Counted from the first letter of the stretch, positions 7,790-14,845 are shown. The stretch: DNA of 18,845 nt from an uncultured Clostridia bacterium (GCA_948664205.1 CAPNDH010000026.1:1-18845); one strand, 5' to 3'. Made by a program: numbers and translations. The notes: generated by a model not told the origin, from the sequence alone.

Positions 7790-8596
7790 ATGAAAGAAAA
7801 CAAAATATTAACAGTAATTATGATAATTGCAATAATAGCAGTTATAGTAGCAATAGCTTTTTTAGGCTATGGAATATATAAAAAGGGAACTTATAAACCA
7901 CAAAATCCAGTAGCAACAATTGAAATAGAAAACTATGGAACTATAAAGGTAGAATTATATCCAAACCAAGCGCCAAATACAGTTACTAACTTTATAAAAT
8001 TAGCTAATAATGGATTTTATGATAATTTAACATTCCATAGAACAATACCAGATTTTATGATACAAGGTGGAGACAAACAAGGAAATGGAACAGGAACACC
8101 TACTTTGAAAGACTTAGATGAAAACTTATCAAGCAAAAATTATGCTATAGAAGGTGAATTTATTGCAAATAAATATGATAATACTCTAAAATTAGAAAGA
8201 GGAGTTATAGCAATGGCTCGTTCTGATTATAGCAGTATAAATAAAGCTAAAGAAGGGTACAATTCAGCAGGTTCACAATTCTTTATTGTACAAAAGGACC
8301 AAGATTCTCTAAATGGAATGTATGCAGGTTTTGGAAAAGTAATAGAAGGTATAGAAGTAGTGGACAAAATTGCTAATGTAGAAGTATTTTATAGAGATAG
8401 TGACTTAAAAGAAGGCGAAGAAGCACCAAAAGATGAAAATGGAACACAAATAGCTTCAGATACACCTAAAGAAAAACCAGTTATAAAAAGTATAAGAGTA
8501 GAAACATATGGAGAAAACTATGGAATGCCAGAAACAGTAGAACCATTTAACTACTACAATTGGTTAATGAAAAATTACAGCACTCAAGCACAATAA
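7790..8596 (+). CDS. Membrane-anchored cyclophilin-type peptidyl-prolyl isomerase, 268 aa
   Basis: Predicted to catalyse cis-trans isomerisation of prolyl bonds in proteins outside the membrane. Residues about 6-28 form one hydrophobic helix (ILTVIMIIAIIAVIVAIAFLGYG) after a short charged N-terminus. No lipobox cysteine follows, so this is an uncleaved signal anchor, not a lipoprotein. The cyclophilin domain (about 42-235) has FHRTIPDFMIQGGD, whose Arg is catalytic, then GSQFFIV and YAGFGKVIEGIEVVDKI. An acidic insertion (DLKEGEEAPKDENG) comes near the end of the domain, and a short aromatic tail closes the protein. AAAGGATGGA precedes the ATG. It is probably transcribed separately from disA, given the 313-base repeat-filled gap, although no promoter was identified. 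It likely serves as an extracytoplasmic folding factor; its clients are unknown. Confidence 0.93.
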   Translation: MKENKILTVIMIIAIIAVIVAIAFLGYGIYKKGTYKPQNPVATIEIENYGTIKVELYPNQAPNTVTNFIKLANNGFYDNLTFHRTIPDFMIQGGDKQGNGTGTPTLKDLDENLSSKNYAIEGEFIANKYDNTLKLERGVIAMARSDYSSINKAKEGYNSAGSQFFIVQKDQDSLNGMYAGFGKVIEGIEVVDKIANVEVFYRDSDLKEGEEAPKDENGTQIASDTPKEKPVIKSIRVETYGENYGMPETVEPFNYYNWLMKNYSTQAQ

Positions 8597-8610
8597 TTAA
8601 ATAAAAAGAT

Positions 8611-8657
8611 AACGGAGGAAAAATGCAAATAATAAATGTATAAATTCTCCGTTTTTT
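8611..8657 (+). terminator. Probable rho-independent terminator after the cyclophilin gene
   Basis: AACGGAG (8611-8617) pairs with CTCCGTT (8647-8653), extended by AA/TT inside, and is followed by a run of T residues. The loop is long (about 29 bases) and AT-rich, which weakens the call. Confidence 0.6.
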
Positions 8658-8693
8658 GTACTACAAGAAAGAATAATGTTTTTATATGAAAGT

Positions 8694-8745
8694 GTAGGGG
8701 CTAAATCGGTAAGGAATACCAAAAAGCATTTACCGAATTTCACCC
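8694..8745 (+). repeat. Intergenic repeat family A, copy 2
   Basis: A 52-base unit matching 7508-7559: GTAGGGGCTAAATCGGTAAG at the start, TACCGAATTTCACCC at the end, differing mostly in the loop. Confidence 0.75.
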
Positions 8746-8750
8746 AAAAG

Positions 8751-8816
8751 ATAGTGAAGAATTAATAGTGAATAGTTAATAGTGAATAGTACAAACTCTT
8801 CGAGTTTGAGAAAGGA
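8751..8816 (+). repeat. Intergenic repeat family F, copy 2, abutting the dCMP deaminase ribosome binding site
   Basis: Tandem TTAATAGTGAATAG units, then the perfect CAAACTC-TTC-GAGTTTG hairpin at 8792-8808, then GAGAAAGGA. The order of A then F repeats is the same before the cyclophilin and dCMP deaminase genes. AAAGGA (8811-8816) is the only ribosome binding site candidate for the ATG at 8829, at a rather long 12-base spacing. Confidence 0.75.
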
Positions 8817-8828
8817 ACGTGATAAGAA

Positions 8829-9338
8829 ATGGAAAATAATTTGAGTAAAAAAAGAGAAAACTACATTAATTGGGACGAATATTTTATGGCAGTAGCAAAA
8901 TTATCAGCTATGAGAAGCAAAGACCCATCAACACAAGTAGGAGCATGTATAGTAAGTAATGATAACAGAATACTATCAATAGGCTATAATGGAGCACCAA
9001 ATGGTTTTGATGACGATAGGTTTCCATGGGCACGTGAGGGAGAAAACTTAAATACAAAATATCCATATGTATGCCATGCAGAATTAAATGCAATATTGAA
9101 TTATAGAGGAAGCAAAAAAGATTTAGAAAACTCAAAAATATATGTAGACTTATTTCCATGCAATGAATGTGCAAAAATAATAATACAAGCAGGAGTAAAG
9201 CAAGTTATATATTTATCAGATAAATACAAAGATTCAGAAAATAATGTAGCTTCAAGAAAATTATTTGATGAATGCGGAGTTAAATATAGTAAAATTGAAT
9301 TAAAAGAAGAAAAAGAGATAAAAATAGATTTAAAATAA
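8829..9338 (+). CDS. Deoxycytidylate (dCMP) deaminase, ComEB-like, 169 aa
   Basis: Predicted zinc-dependent conversion of dCMP to dUMP, feeding dTMP synthesis. Zinc and catalytic residues are in the deaminase motifs CHAELNA (His83, Glu85) and PCNEC (Cys111, Cys114). The N-terminus has the WDEYFMAVAKLSAMRSKDPSTQVG block typical of dCMP deaminases rather than cytidine deaminases, and GYNGAPNGFDDD is the substrate-side loop. Length is normal. It is the last plus-strand gene before a shared terminator with a convergent gene. The allosteric dCTP/dTTP site of some family members cannot be confirmed here. The repeat upstream supplies or sits next to its ribosome binding site. Confidence 0.95.
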   Translation: MENNLSKKRENYINWDEYFMAVAKLSAMRSKDPSTQVGACIVSNDNRILSIGYNGAPNGFDDDRFPWAREGENLNTKYPYVCHAELNAILNYRGSKKDLENSKIYVDLFPCNECAKIIIQAGVKQVIYLSDKYKDSENNVASRKLFDECGVKYSKIELKEEKEIKIDLK

Positions 9339-9343
9339 ATGAA

Positions 9344-9386
9344 AAACAAATTAGCTAGTACCTTAATGGTACTAGCTAATTTGTTT
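9344..9386. terminator. Bidirectional rho-independent terminator between convergent genes
   Basis: A perfect 19-bp stem, AAACAAATTAGCTAGTACC (9344-9362) with its complement at 9368-9386, around a 5-base loop. T residues follow on the plus strand and the A-rich left side gives T residues on the minus strand. It serves the dCMP deaminase gene and the convergent small gene whose stop codon (9386-9388) abuts it. Confidence 0.93.
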
Positions 9387-9697
9387 TATTCTTCGCCAAT
9401 ATAAGCTTTTAATTCTGAAAGTAATATATCCAGGTTAGCTAATGATTTTGGTGCACGTATAAAGTCAGCATTACTATCAGGAATTATATCCATAACAAAT
9501 TTTATTCGCTCATATAATACTTTTGAAGGCACATTATACAAAATTAAAGAAGATAAAAGAGAATTTAATAATAACCGTACATAGTTACAACTTCTCCAAC
9601 AATGATATAGTTCTAAATTTCTAATAGTTTCCTTAATATTTGCCTTTTGCATTCTTTCTAAAGTTTCTCGTTCTTGATCTGTAAAATCTTTACCCAT
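9386..9697 (-). CDS. Hypothetical protein, 103 aa
   Basis: No family is recognised. The protein appears all-helical: a charged N-terminal helix (about 5-30, QERETLERMQKANIKETIRNLELYH), a central segment rich in Leu and Ser (about 40-65, YVRLLLNSLLSSLILYNVPS) that is amphipathic rather than a clear membrane helix, and a C-terminal part ending in LLSELKAYIGEE. There is no signal peptide or visible helix-turn-helix. It is strongly supported as a real gene: a consensus AAAGGAGG ribosome binding site 5 bases before the ATG, a good promoter (9758-9786) and a terminator at its stop. It is transcribed away from the large phosphoesterase gene, with about 300 bases between their starts; a functional link is possible but not shown. 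Confidence 0.75.
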   Translation of the reverse strand: MGKDFTDQERETLERMQKANIKETIRNLELYHCWRSCNYVRLLLNSLLSSLILYNVPSKVLYERIKFVMDIIPDSNADFIRAPKSLANLDILLSELKAYIGEE

Positions 9698-9757
9698 AAG
9701 AACCTCCTTTTAATTAAAACTAAATTATTAGTTAAAAGTATAACTTTTGTAAACATA

Positions 9758-9786
9758 AGTATATTATACTTACATAAAAAAGTCAA
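9758..9786 (-). promoter_or_regulatory. Promoter of the 103-aa gene, with a palindrome over the -10 box
   Basis: Read on the minus strand: TTGACT (9781-9786), a 17-base spacer, TATACT (9758-9763). The -10 lies inside a 15-base palindrome AAGTATA-T-TATACTT (9757-9771). A related imperfect palindrome, AAAAGT-ATA-ACTTTT, lies at 9734-9748 near the predicted transcript start. The pair looks like two operator sites. Confidence 0.7.
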
Positions 9787-9832
9787 TAAAAAGAATAAAA
9801 GAAAATTAAGCAAAATTATACTAATTATTTCA

Positions 9833-9861
9833 TTGACATAGCAACAATTCTATGTTAGAAT
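9833..9861 (+). promoter_or_regulatory. Promoter of the phosphoesterase gene, with an inverted-repeat operator in its spacer
   Basis: TTGACA (9833-9838), a 17-base spacer, TAGAAT (9856-9861): a near-consensus sigma-A promoter. ACATAG (9836-9841) and CTATGT (9850-9855) form a dyad with an 8-base centre. It overlaps the -35 box and fills the spacer, where a bound repressor would block RNA polymerase. Confidence 0.75.
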
Positions 9862-9885
9862 CGGTTATGTAAAAAAAGTAATATA

Positions 9886-9935
9886 TTTGTATATTTTGTA
9901 ATTAAATATACAAAGAAATAGAAAAAAGCTATTTC
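9886..9935 (+). promoter_or_regulatory. Two adjacent hairpins in the phosphoesterase leader
   Basis: TTTGTATATTT (9886-9896) pairs perfectly with AAATATACAAA (9904-9914), loop 7. Immediately after, GAAATAG (9915-9921) pairs with CTATTTC (9929-9935), loop 7. The leader is about 115-130 bases long. Both stems are AT-rich, so their stability is modest. No known riboswitch class is recognised. Confidence 0.4.
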
Positions 9936-9997
9936 AAGTAACAATTTCATAACCAGTAACTGTAAACAACGAATTCAAAAAGATGGAGGGATATAGC

Positions 9998-12061
9998 ATG
10001 AGCAAACAGGCAAAAAGAAAATTAGTAACACCTATCACGAAGAAAAGAGTATCAGATGAGAAGTTGGAAAAGTTATTAAAAACACGGCAGTATCCATTAA
10101 AAGAGTTATATGAAATGGGAGTCACAGAATTCCAGATTATGCAGCTTAAAAAGCTTAATAACAAAGTTATGTATCAGTATGATCCAACATATGATGATTT
10201 TGTATACTATATTGTAGAAAAAGGTGAAGATCCATTTATTTTCTTACCTGAACAGGAAGAAAATAAATTGAAAATTGCCAAGATGGGTGATATTCATTTA
10301 GGTAGTACAGAAGTAGATGAAAAAGAGTTAATAACTCTGCTTTCCTATCTGTGGGAAGAAGGATATAGGGTTATTTCTATATCAGGTGATTTAGTTGATG
10401 GGTCTGGTGTATATAGAGGCCATATTGAAAATTTGTCATGTGCAACTTTAGATATGCAGGCAGACTTGGCAGTTTCTGTATTATCCTTATTTGACTTTGT
10501 TTATATCATTAATAAGGGAAATCACGATGCTTCTTCTACTAAGAATGCAGGTGTTGATGTTTTAGCAATGATTGAACAGAAAATGATAAATAGGGGCAAA
10601 AAGTTTGTTTACCTTAAAAGTTATTCAGGCTATATTGTATATAAAGATGTTGCTATTCAAATCATCCATATGGATGGTGGAAATAGTGCACAAAGCGACA
10701 CATATGCAAACCAGAAACTTATGGACAACCTTTTCAAGACTTCACCTAAATCTGGAAAGTCAAATGTTAACTATGTACGGATATTTGATAAAATGATTCC
10801 TGTAATAAATGTTATAACAGGTCATTATCATACATTAGGAAAATTCACCTACGGAAATGTTGTAGTTGAATCACCATTAACTGCTCAGCATACAACAGAC
10901 TTTGTAAACAGAAGAGGTCTGAAATCAAAAACTGGTGCAAGAGTATCAGAATTAACAATTGATAATCAGAAATGTGTAAGTGAAAAAGGCTCAATTGTAT
11001 TTGGCAGAGATGTAAATGAAATATATGGAATAGAGAATGTGGAAGAAAAGGAAGTAGGAGTTCCTAAAGTGTCCAATCATTCACGAAGTTCTGAAGAAAC
11101 GGAAAGCATCGATTTAGACAAAATTAATAATGCTACAAAGTTGCTCTTTAGAAAAGGATTCTTCCATGAAAATGAAGTAGGTGGAATGACCAAAAAAGAT
11201 ATTACTTACATGAGAACTAAATGTGGATTGAATGTTTATAAAAATACTGATAAACATATAGTTTTGCGAGAGCAAACCGATAGTACTAATGTTATTTATT
11301 CAACTGTTGAACAAAAAGGCGTGGTTAGGTATTTAGAAATATCTAATATGCTAATTGGTTCAAACTTCTTTAGTGAAGAAGCATTTAGATATATGTTAGA
11401 TGAAGCAAGAAAGAGAAACATTAGGCATATACACTTTGGAGGAAACTTAATTTGGGGTATTCCAAAAAAGAATGATGCTGAAAACACAAAGTACTTCAGT
11501 GGAGAACAGCAAGTAAATGAACTGGTAAGAATTTTATCAGATTATCCTGAGTTTCACTATTTTAGTATTAATGGAGTTTGTGAGAACTCATTTATAAGAG
11601 CTACTCGTGAAGAAATACGATTTAATCCCATGCTTAAGGCTGAAACTATGATGGCCGAAAAAGGCATTAAGTTTACAGCAATAAACTCAAGCAAATGTGA
11701 CTTTTTAATATATGGAATTGTTTTTAGAATGGTAAATAACAAAAAAGCATTAAGCGTACCATATACCAGAGATTATGATATTGTAAAGTCTCAAAGAAAT
11801 TTGATGGCAAAGCAAGGAAATGTAACCAAAATAAATGGTAAGCAATACAATATTGGAGCTATTTTTTATGGTTATGTACCTACCACCATAGAAACACATT
11901 CAGGTGGTATATATGCAACATCAACTGCTGGACCTACAATAGATCCAGACAACTTAAGTAGGGTTATTAAGTCAAACCCTGAGTGTGCAATTGTAGATGC
12001 TTTAGTAAATCACGGAGAAATTTTAAGATTTGAAAGAGAAATAATCGCTCCTAATTATTAG
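9998..12061 (+). CDS. Tandem metallophosphoesterase: active calcineurin-like domain fused to a degenerate second copy, 687 aa
   Basis: Predicted metal-dependent phosphoesterase, cytoplasmic, substrate unknown. Start at 9998: GGAGGG lies 7 bases upstream, whereas the ATG at 9983 contains that site. Residues 18-95 form a small helical, possibly winged-helix segment. The first calcineurin-like domain has all metal-ligand motifs: GDIH (97-100), GDLVDG (130-135), GNHD (174-177), His224 and GHYH (275-278). A charged linker (about 345-370) precedes a second unit. It has the same layout and aligns without gaps at an offset of 352 residues from 98-179 to 450-531, but its ligands are gone (NMLIG, GNLIWG, GVCE, Asn580, GYVP). 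The gene uses CAG, AAG and CGG codons more freely than its neighbours, which suggests transfer. It has its own promoter and terminator. It may be phage- or element-derived; nucleic acid or nucleotide substrates are guesses. Confidence 0.88.
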   Translation: MSKQAKRKLVTPITKKRVSDEKLEKLLKTRQYPLKELYEMGVTEFQIMQLKKLNNKVMYQYDPTYDDFVYYIVEKGEDPFIFLPEQEENKLKIAKMGDIHLGSTEVDEKELITLLSYLWEEGYRVISISGDLVDGSGVYRGHIENLSCATLDMQADLAVSVLSLFDFVYIINKGNHDASSTKNAGVDVLAMIEQKMINRGKKFVYLKSYSGYIVYKDVAIQIIHMDGGNSAQSDTYANQKLMDNLFKTSPKSGKSNVNYVRIFDKMIPVINVITGHYHTLGKFTYGNVVVESPLTAQHTTDFVNRRGLKSKTGARVSELTIDNQKCVSEKGSIVFGRDVNEIYGIENVEEKEVGVPKVSNHSRSSEETESIDLDKINNATKLLFRKGFFHENEVGGMTKKDITYMRTKCGLNVYKNTDKHIVLREQTDSTNVIYSTVEQKGVVRYLEISNMLIGSNFFSEEAFRYMLDEARKRNIRHIHFGGNLIWGIPKKNDAENTKYFSGEQQVNELVRILSDYPEFHYFSINGVCENSFIRATREEIRFNPMLKAETMMAEKGIKFTAINSSKCDFLIYGIVFRMVNNKKALSVPYTRDYDIVKSQRNLMAKQGNVTKINGKQYNIGAIFYGYVPTTIETHSGGIYATSTAGPTIDPDNLSRVIKSNPECAIVDALVNHGEILRFEREIIAPNY

Positions 12062-12069
12062 GAAGAAAC

Positions 12070-12109
12070 AAACCAAAAGAAGAATGCGAATGCATTCTTC
12101 TTTTGGTTT
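12070..12109 (+). terminator. Rho-independent terminator after the phosphoesterase gene
   Basis: Perfect 18-bp stem: AAACCAAAAGAAGAATGC (12070-12087) with its complement at 12092-12109, loop GAAT. It starts 9 bases after the stop codon. The T-rich right arm acts as the run of U residues. Confidence 0.88.
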
Positions 12110-12132
12110 AATAGAAAAGTATACTATTTTAA

Positions 12133-12233
12133 GTTATAGAGTAGCCACAGTGGTTTTGTATATCTTTTTCTGTACTTCAAGCGTGCGAAAAAGTATATAC
12201 AAAACGTTGGGCGTCTGTGGCGGGTACTTTAAC
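12133..12233. other. Long structured hairpin element of unknown type
   Basis: In the gap between the convergent phosphoesterase and mutS2 genes. Pairings from outside in: GTTA (12133-12136) with TAAC (12230-12233); AGTA (12140-12143) with TACT (12225-12228); GCCACAG (12144-12150) with CTGTGGC (12215-12221); then an asymmetric loop of 2 versus 9 bases; then GTTTTGTATATCTTTTTC (12153-12170) with 12187-12205, 18 bp with a single bulged T. The terminal loop is 16 bases and contains TGTACTTCAAG, similar to the end of repeat 7679-7717. No known RNA family is recognised. It could be a small RNA, a MITE-like repeat or part of the mutS2 3' end. Confidence 0.6.
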
Positions 12234-12263
12234 ACGTAAGATGGTAAATCCACTTTTATTCTA

Positions 12264-14705
12264 TTATTTCAATTCTACAACAGTAACTCCCATTTCACCT
12301 TCACCAAAGGTTCCCAACCTAAAGCTTTTAACATGAGGATGCCTGCGAAGAAAAGCATGTATACCTTCTCGTAGTTTTCCAGTTCCCTTGCCATGTACAA
12401 TTCTAACACTTTGAAGCTTAGCTAAAGAGCAATCATCTAAATATTTATCAATTACAAAACAAGCCTCATCAACATTTTGACCGATAACATTAATTTCAGT
12501 ATTAACATTTTTAGATTTCATAGTCAAGTTACTTACCTTTTTACTAGGCATAGCAGTAACTTTTTTATTATTGCTTACAATACTAGAAATATCACTAACA
12601 TCAATATTCATTTTAGCATTACCAACTTGTACCTGAACTTTGTTAGCCTTACCAGATAAAGAAGTTACAACTGCAATATCAGTAATAGATTTTAATTTAA
12701 GTTTTGTTCCAACTTTCAACATATCTTTATCAATTTGTGGATTATCGAGACTCAAATCCTCCTTATATATTGAATTTAGAGAAGAATTTAAATTGCTTCT
12801 TATATTGTTTACATTTTTTACAGAATAATTATCTAAACTCCTAACAATATTAGCAATTTCACTATCACTTAATTCTTGCAAATTATATTCATTTAAAGCT
12901 CTCCATTTTTGAGAAGCCTCTTCAATTTCCTTAATAGCAACATTTACTTGTTCTTTTGCAGAAACAAGAATATTTTGTGCCTCAAGTTTTGATTTCTCAG
13001 CTAATTTTGCATATTTGGTATCTTTTTCTTTAACCTCTTTTTCTAATTCTTTTCTAAGCAACTCTACTTGATTTAAATTTTTATTAATCTCATTTTTTTG
13101 TTTTTCAATTTCTAATTTATCATCATAAATATTTTTAAGCAATTCTTCAATACTAATAGTATCTTCTTTTAAAAGTTTTTTAGCATTTTCTAGTATTTCA
13201 TTAGAAAGGCCTAATTTTTTACTAATAGCAAAAGCATTACTTTTACCAGGTATTCCAATTAAAAGTTTATAAGTAGGCTTCAAATTTTCAACGTCAAATT
13301 CAGAACTTGCATTTTCAAAGCCATCAGTAACAAGTGCAAATTCCTTTATTTCTTGGTAATGCGTAGTAGCAATTGTAGTAGAACCTAACTTATTCAAATA
13401 CTCTAAAATAGCAGTAGCAAGACTTGCACCCTCCACAGGATCTGTACCAGAACCTAATTCATCTAGCAATACTAAAGAATTAGAAGTGGCATTATTTAAA
13501 ATATTTATAGTATTAATCATATGTGCAGAAAAAGTACTTAAAGATTCGGCAATACTTTGTTCATCACCAATATCAGCAAAAACATTATCAAACACATAAA
13601 TACTACTATTTTCACTTGCAGGAATATGAAGTCCACTTAGTGCCATTAAAGTAAGAAGTCCAACAGTTTTTAAGCTAACAGTTTTTCCACCAGTATTAGG
13701 TCCTGTAATTATTAAAGAATTATAGTTAGAGCCTATTTCAATATCAATAGGAACAACTAGTGTGCTATCTATTAATGGGTGGCGAGCTTTATAAAGGTTA
13801 ATAATCTTTTTATCATTAATTTTAGGCAAAATAGCATTCATCTTTTTGGCAAGCTTAGCTTTTGCAAAAATAAAATCTAAATTACCAATTAATCTAACAT
13901 TATTATCAAGCTCGTTAGTAATATTAAATAAAAGGCTAGATAAATTTTCTAATATTTTTTGAATTTCAATATTTTCTTCCATTTTTAAATTAGCAATTTT
14001 ATTATTAAGTTCAAAAACACTCATAGGCTCAATAAACAGAGTTGAACCACTAGAAGAAACATCATGAACAAATCCTTTAACATTTCCCCTAAACTCTTCT
14101 CTAACAGGAATAACATATCTATCATTACGTATAGTAACTAATGCTTCCATAACATATTTAGAAAAAGAAGAATGAACCATATTATTTAAGTTTTCCTTAA
14201 TTTCACTTTCTAATTTTCTTCTATTTCTTCTAAGTGTAGCAAGTTTAGGAGAGGCATCATCGCTAATTATATCTTCATCTAAAATACTAGAAAGTATTTG
14301 GCTTTCAATACCAACATTATTATAAAGACAAGAAAAATAACTATCTAAAATAGGAAAGGAAGATAAATCAAAATCTTCATCATTATAAAAGTAATCTTTT
14401 AATTCCCTAGCAAGTTTTAAAATTCTAGCAACCTCAATAAGCCCTTTAGCATTTAAAGTGTTTAAACTTTCCAAATTTTTTATATGAATTTCTATATTAG
14501 GAATAGGGCTAATAGGTAAGCTACCTTTACGCATGCTTAAAATAGAAGCTTCTTCAGTTTCTTGTAAAAGTTTTAAAACTTTAGCTTGTTTGAAAGAAGG
14601 ACGTAATTTAAGGCAAAGTCCTTTTCCAAAATAAGTTAAACACTCCTTATCAAGCAATTCTAATATTCTATTATATTCCAATTTATTTAAACAATTTTCA
14701 TTCAT
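12264..14705 (-). CDS. mutS2: Endonuclease MutS2, 813 aa
   Basis: MutS2 is a dimeric MutS-family ATPase linked to suppression of homologous recombination and, in Bacillus, to rescue of collided ribosomes. Core and clamp regions occupy about 1-300. The ATPase domain has Walker A GPNTGGKT (335-342) and Walker B LVLLDE (411-416), followed by GSGTDPVEGASLA and TTHYQEIK. A coiled coil covers about 515-600, and the C-terminal Smr domain about 735-813 with HGKGTG (771-776). Length is normal. The Smr motif usually written LDLR/LDVRG reads INVIGQ (738-743), so nuclease activity may be altered. GGGAGAA precedes the ATG. It is transcribed from its own likely promoter and converges with the phosphoesterase gene. 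Confidence 0.96.
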   Translation of the reverse strand: MNENCLNKLEYNRILELLDKECLTYFGKGLCLKLRPSFKQAKVLKLLQETEEASILSMRKGSLPISPIPNIEIHIKNLESLNTLNAKGLIEVARILKLARELKDYFYNDEDFDLSSFPILDSYFSCLYNNVGIESQILSSILDEDIISDDASPKLATLRRNRRKLESEIKENLNNMVHSSFSKYVMEALVTIRNDRYVIPVREEFRGNVKGFVHDVSSSGSTLFIEPMSVFELNNKIANLKMEENIEIQKILENLSSLLFNITNELDNNVRLIGNLDFIFAKAKLAKKMNAILPKINDKKIINLYKARHPLIDSTLVVPIDIEIGSNYNSLIITGPNTGGKTVSLKTVGLLTLMALSGLHIPASENSSIYVFDNVFADIGDEQSIAESLSTFSAHMINTINILNNATSNSLVLLDELGSGTDPVEGASLATAILEYLNKLGSTTIATTHYQEIKEFALVTDGFENASSEFDVENLKPTYKLLIGIPGKSNAFAISKKLGLSNEILENAKKLLKEDTISIEELLKNIYDDKLEIEKQKNEINKNLNQVELLRKELEKEVKEKDTKYAKLAEKSKLEAQNILVSAKEQVNVAIKEIEEASQKWRALNEYNLQELSDSEIANIVRSLDNYSVKNVNNIRSNLNSSLNSIYKEDLSLDNPQIDKDMLKVGTKLKLKSITDIAVVTSLSGKANKVQVQVGNAKMNIDVSDISSIVSNNKKVTAMPSKKVSNLTMKSKNVNTEINVIGQNVDEACFVIDKYLDDCSLAKLQSVRIVHGKGTGKLREGIHAFLRRHPHVKSFRLGTFGEGEMGVTVVELK

Positions 14706-14730
14706 AACTTTTCTCCCGAAATTTTAAAAT

Positions 14731-14759
14731 ATTATCTCACAATTTAGGTAAAAAAACAA
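14731..14759 (-). promoter_or_regulatory. Probable mutS2 promoter
   Basis: On the minus strand: TTGTTT (14754-14759), a 17-base spacer, GATAAT (14731-14736), about 25 bases before the ATG. The -35 box is imperfect and the transcript leader would be short. Confidence 0.5.
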
Positions 14760-14769
14760 GGACAAAATT

Positions 14770-14813
14770 TTTCGAATGGTTCTGTCTCTTAGACGAGCGA
14801 TGCTCGCCCCTAC
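14770..14813 (-). repeat. Intergenic repeat, GTAGGGGCGAGC type, copy 2 (inverted)
   Basis: The reverse complement reads GTAGGGGCGAGCATCGCTCG and continues through TCT to TTCGAA. It matches 7679-7717 in the first 22 bases apart from one loop base, then diverges. It lies between the scfA terminator and the mutS2 promoter. Confidence 0.7.
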
Positions 14814-14845
14814 AACTTTAAATAAAGTACAGTTTAATATTATAG

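Noticed and set aside
9863..9954. Third stem GGTTATG/CATAACC closing a three-way junction in the phosphoesterase leader
   Set aside because: The left strand (9863-9869) lies at or before the predicted transcript start, so it is probably not in the RNA.
9983..9997. Upstream ATG giving a 692-aa phosphoesterase
   Set aside because: This ATG is part of the GGAGGG ribosome binding site that serves the ATG at 9998.
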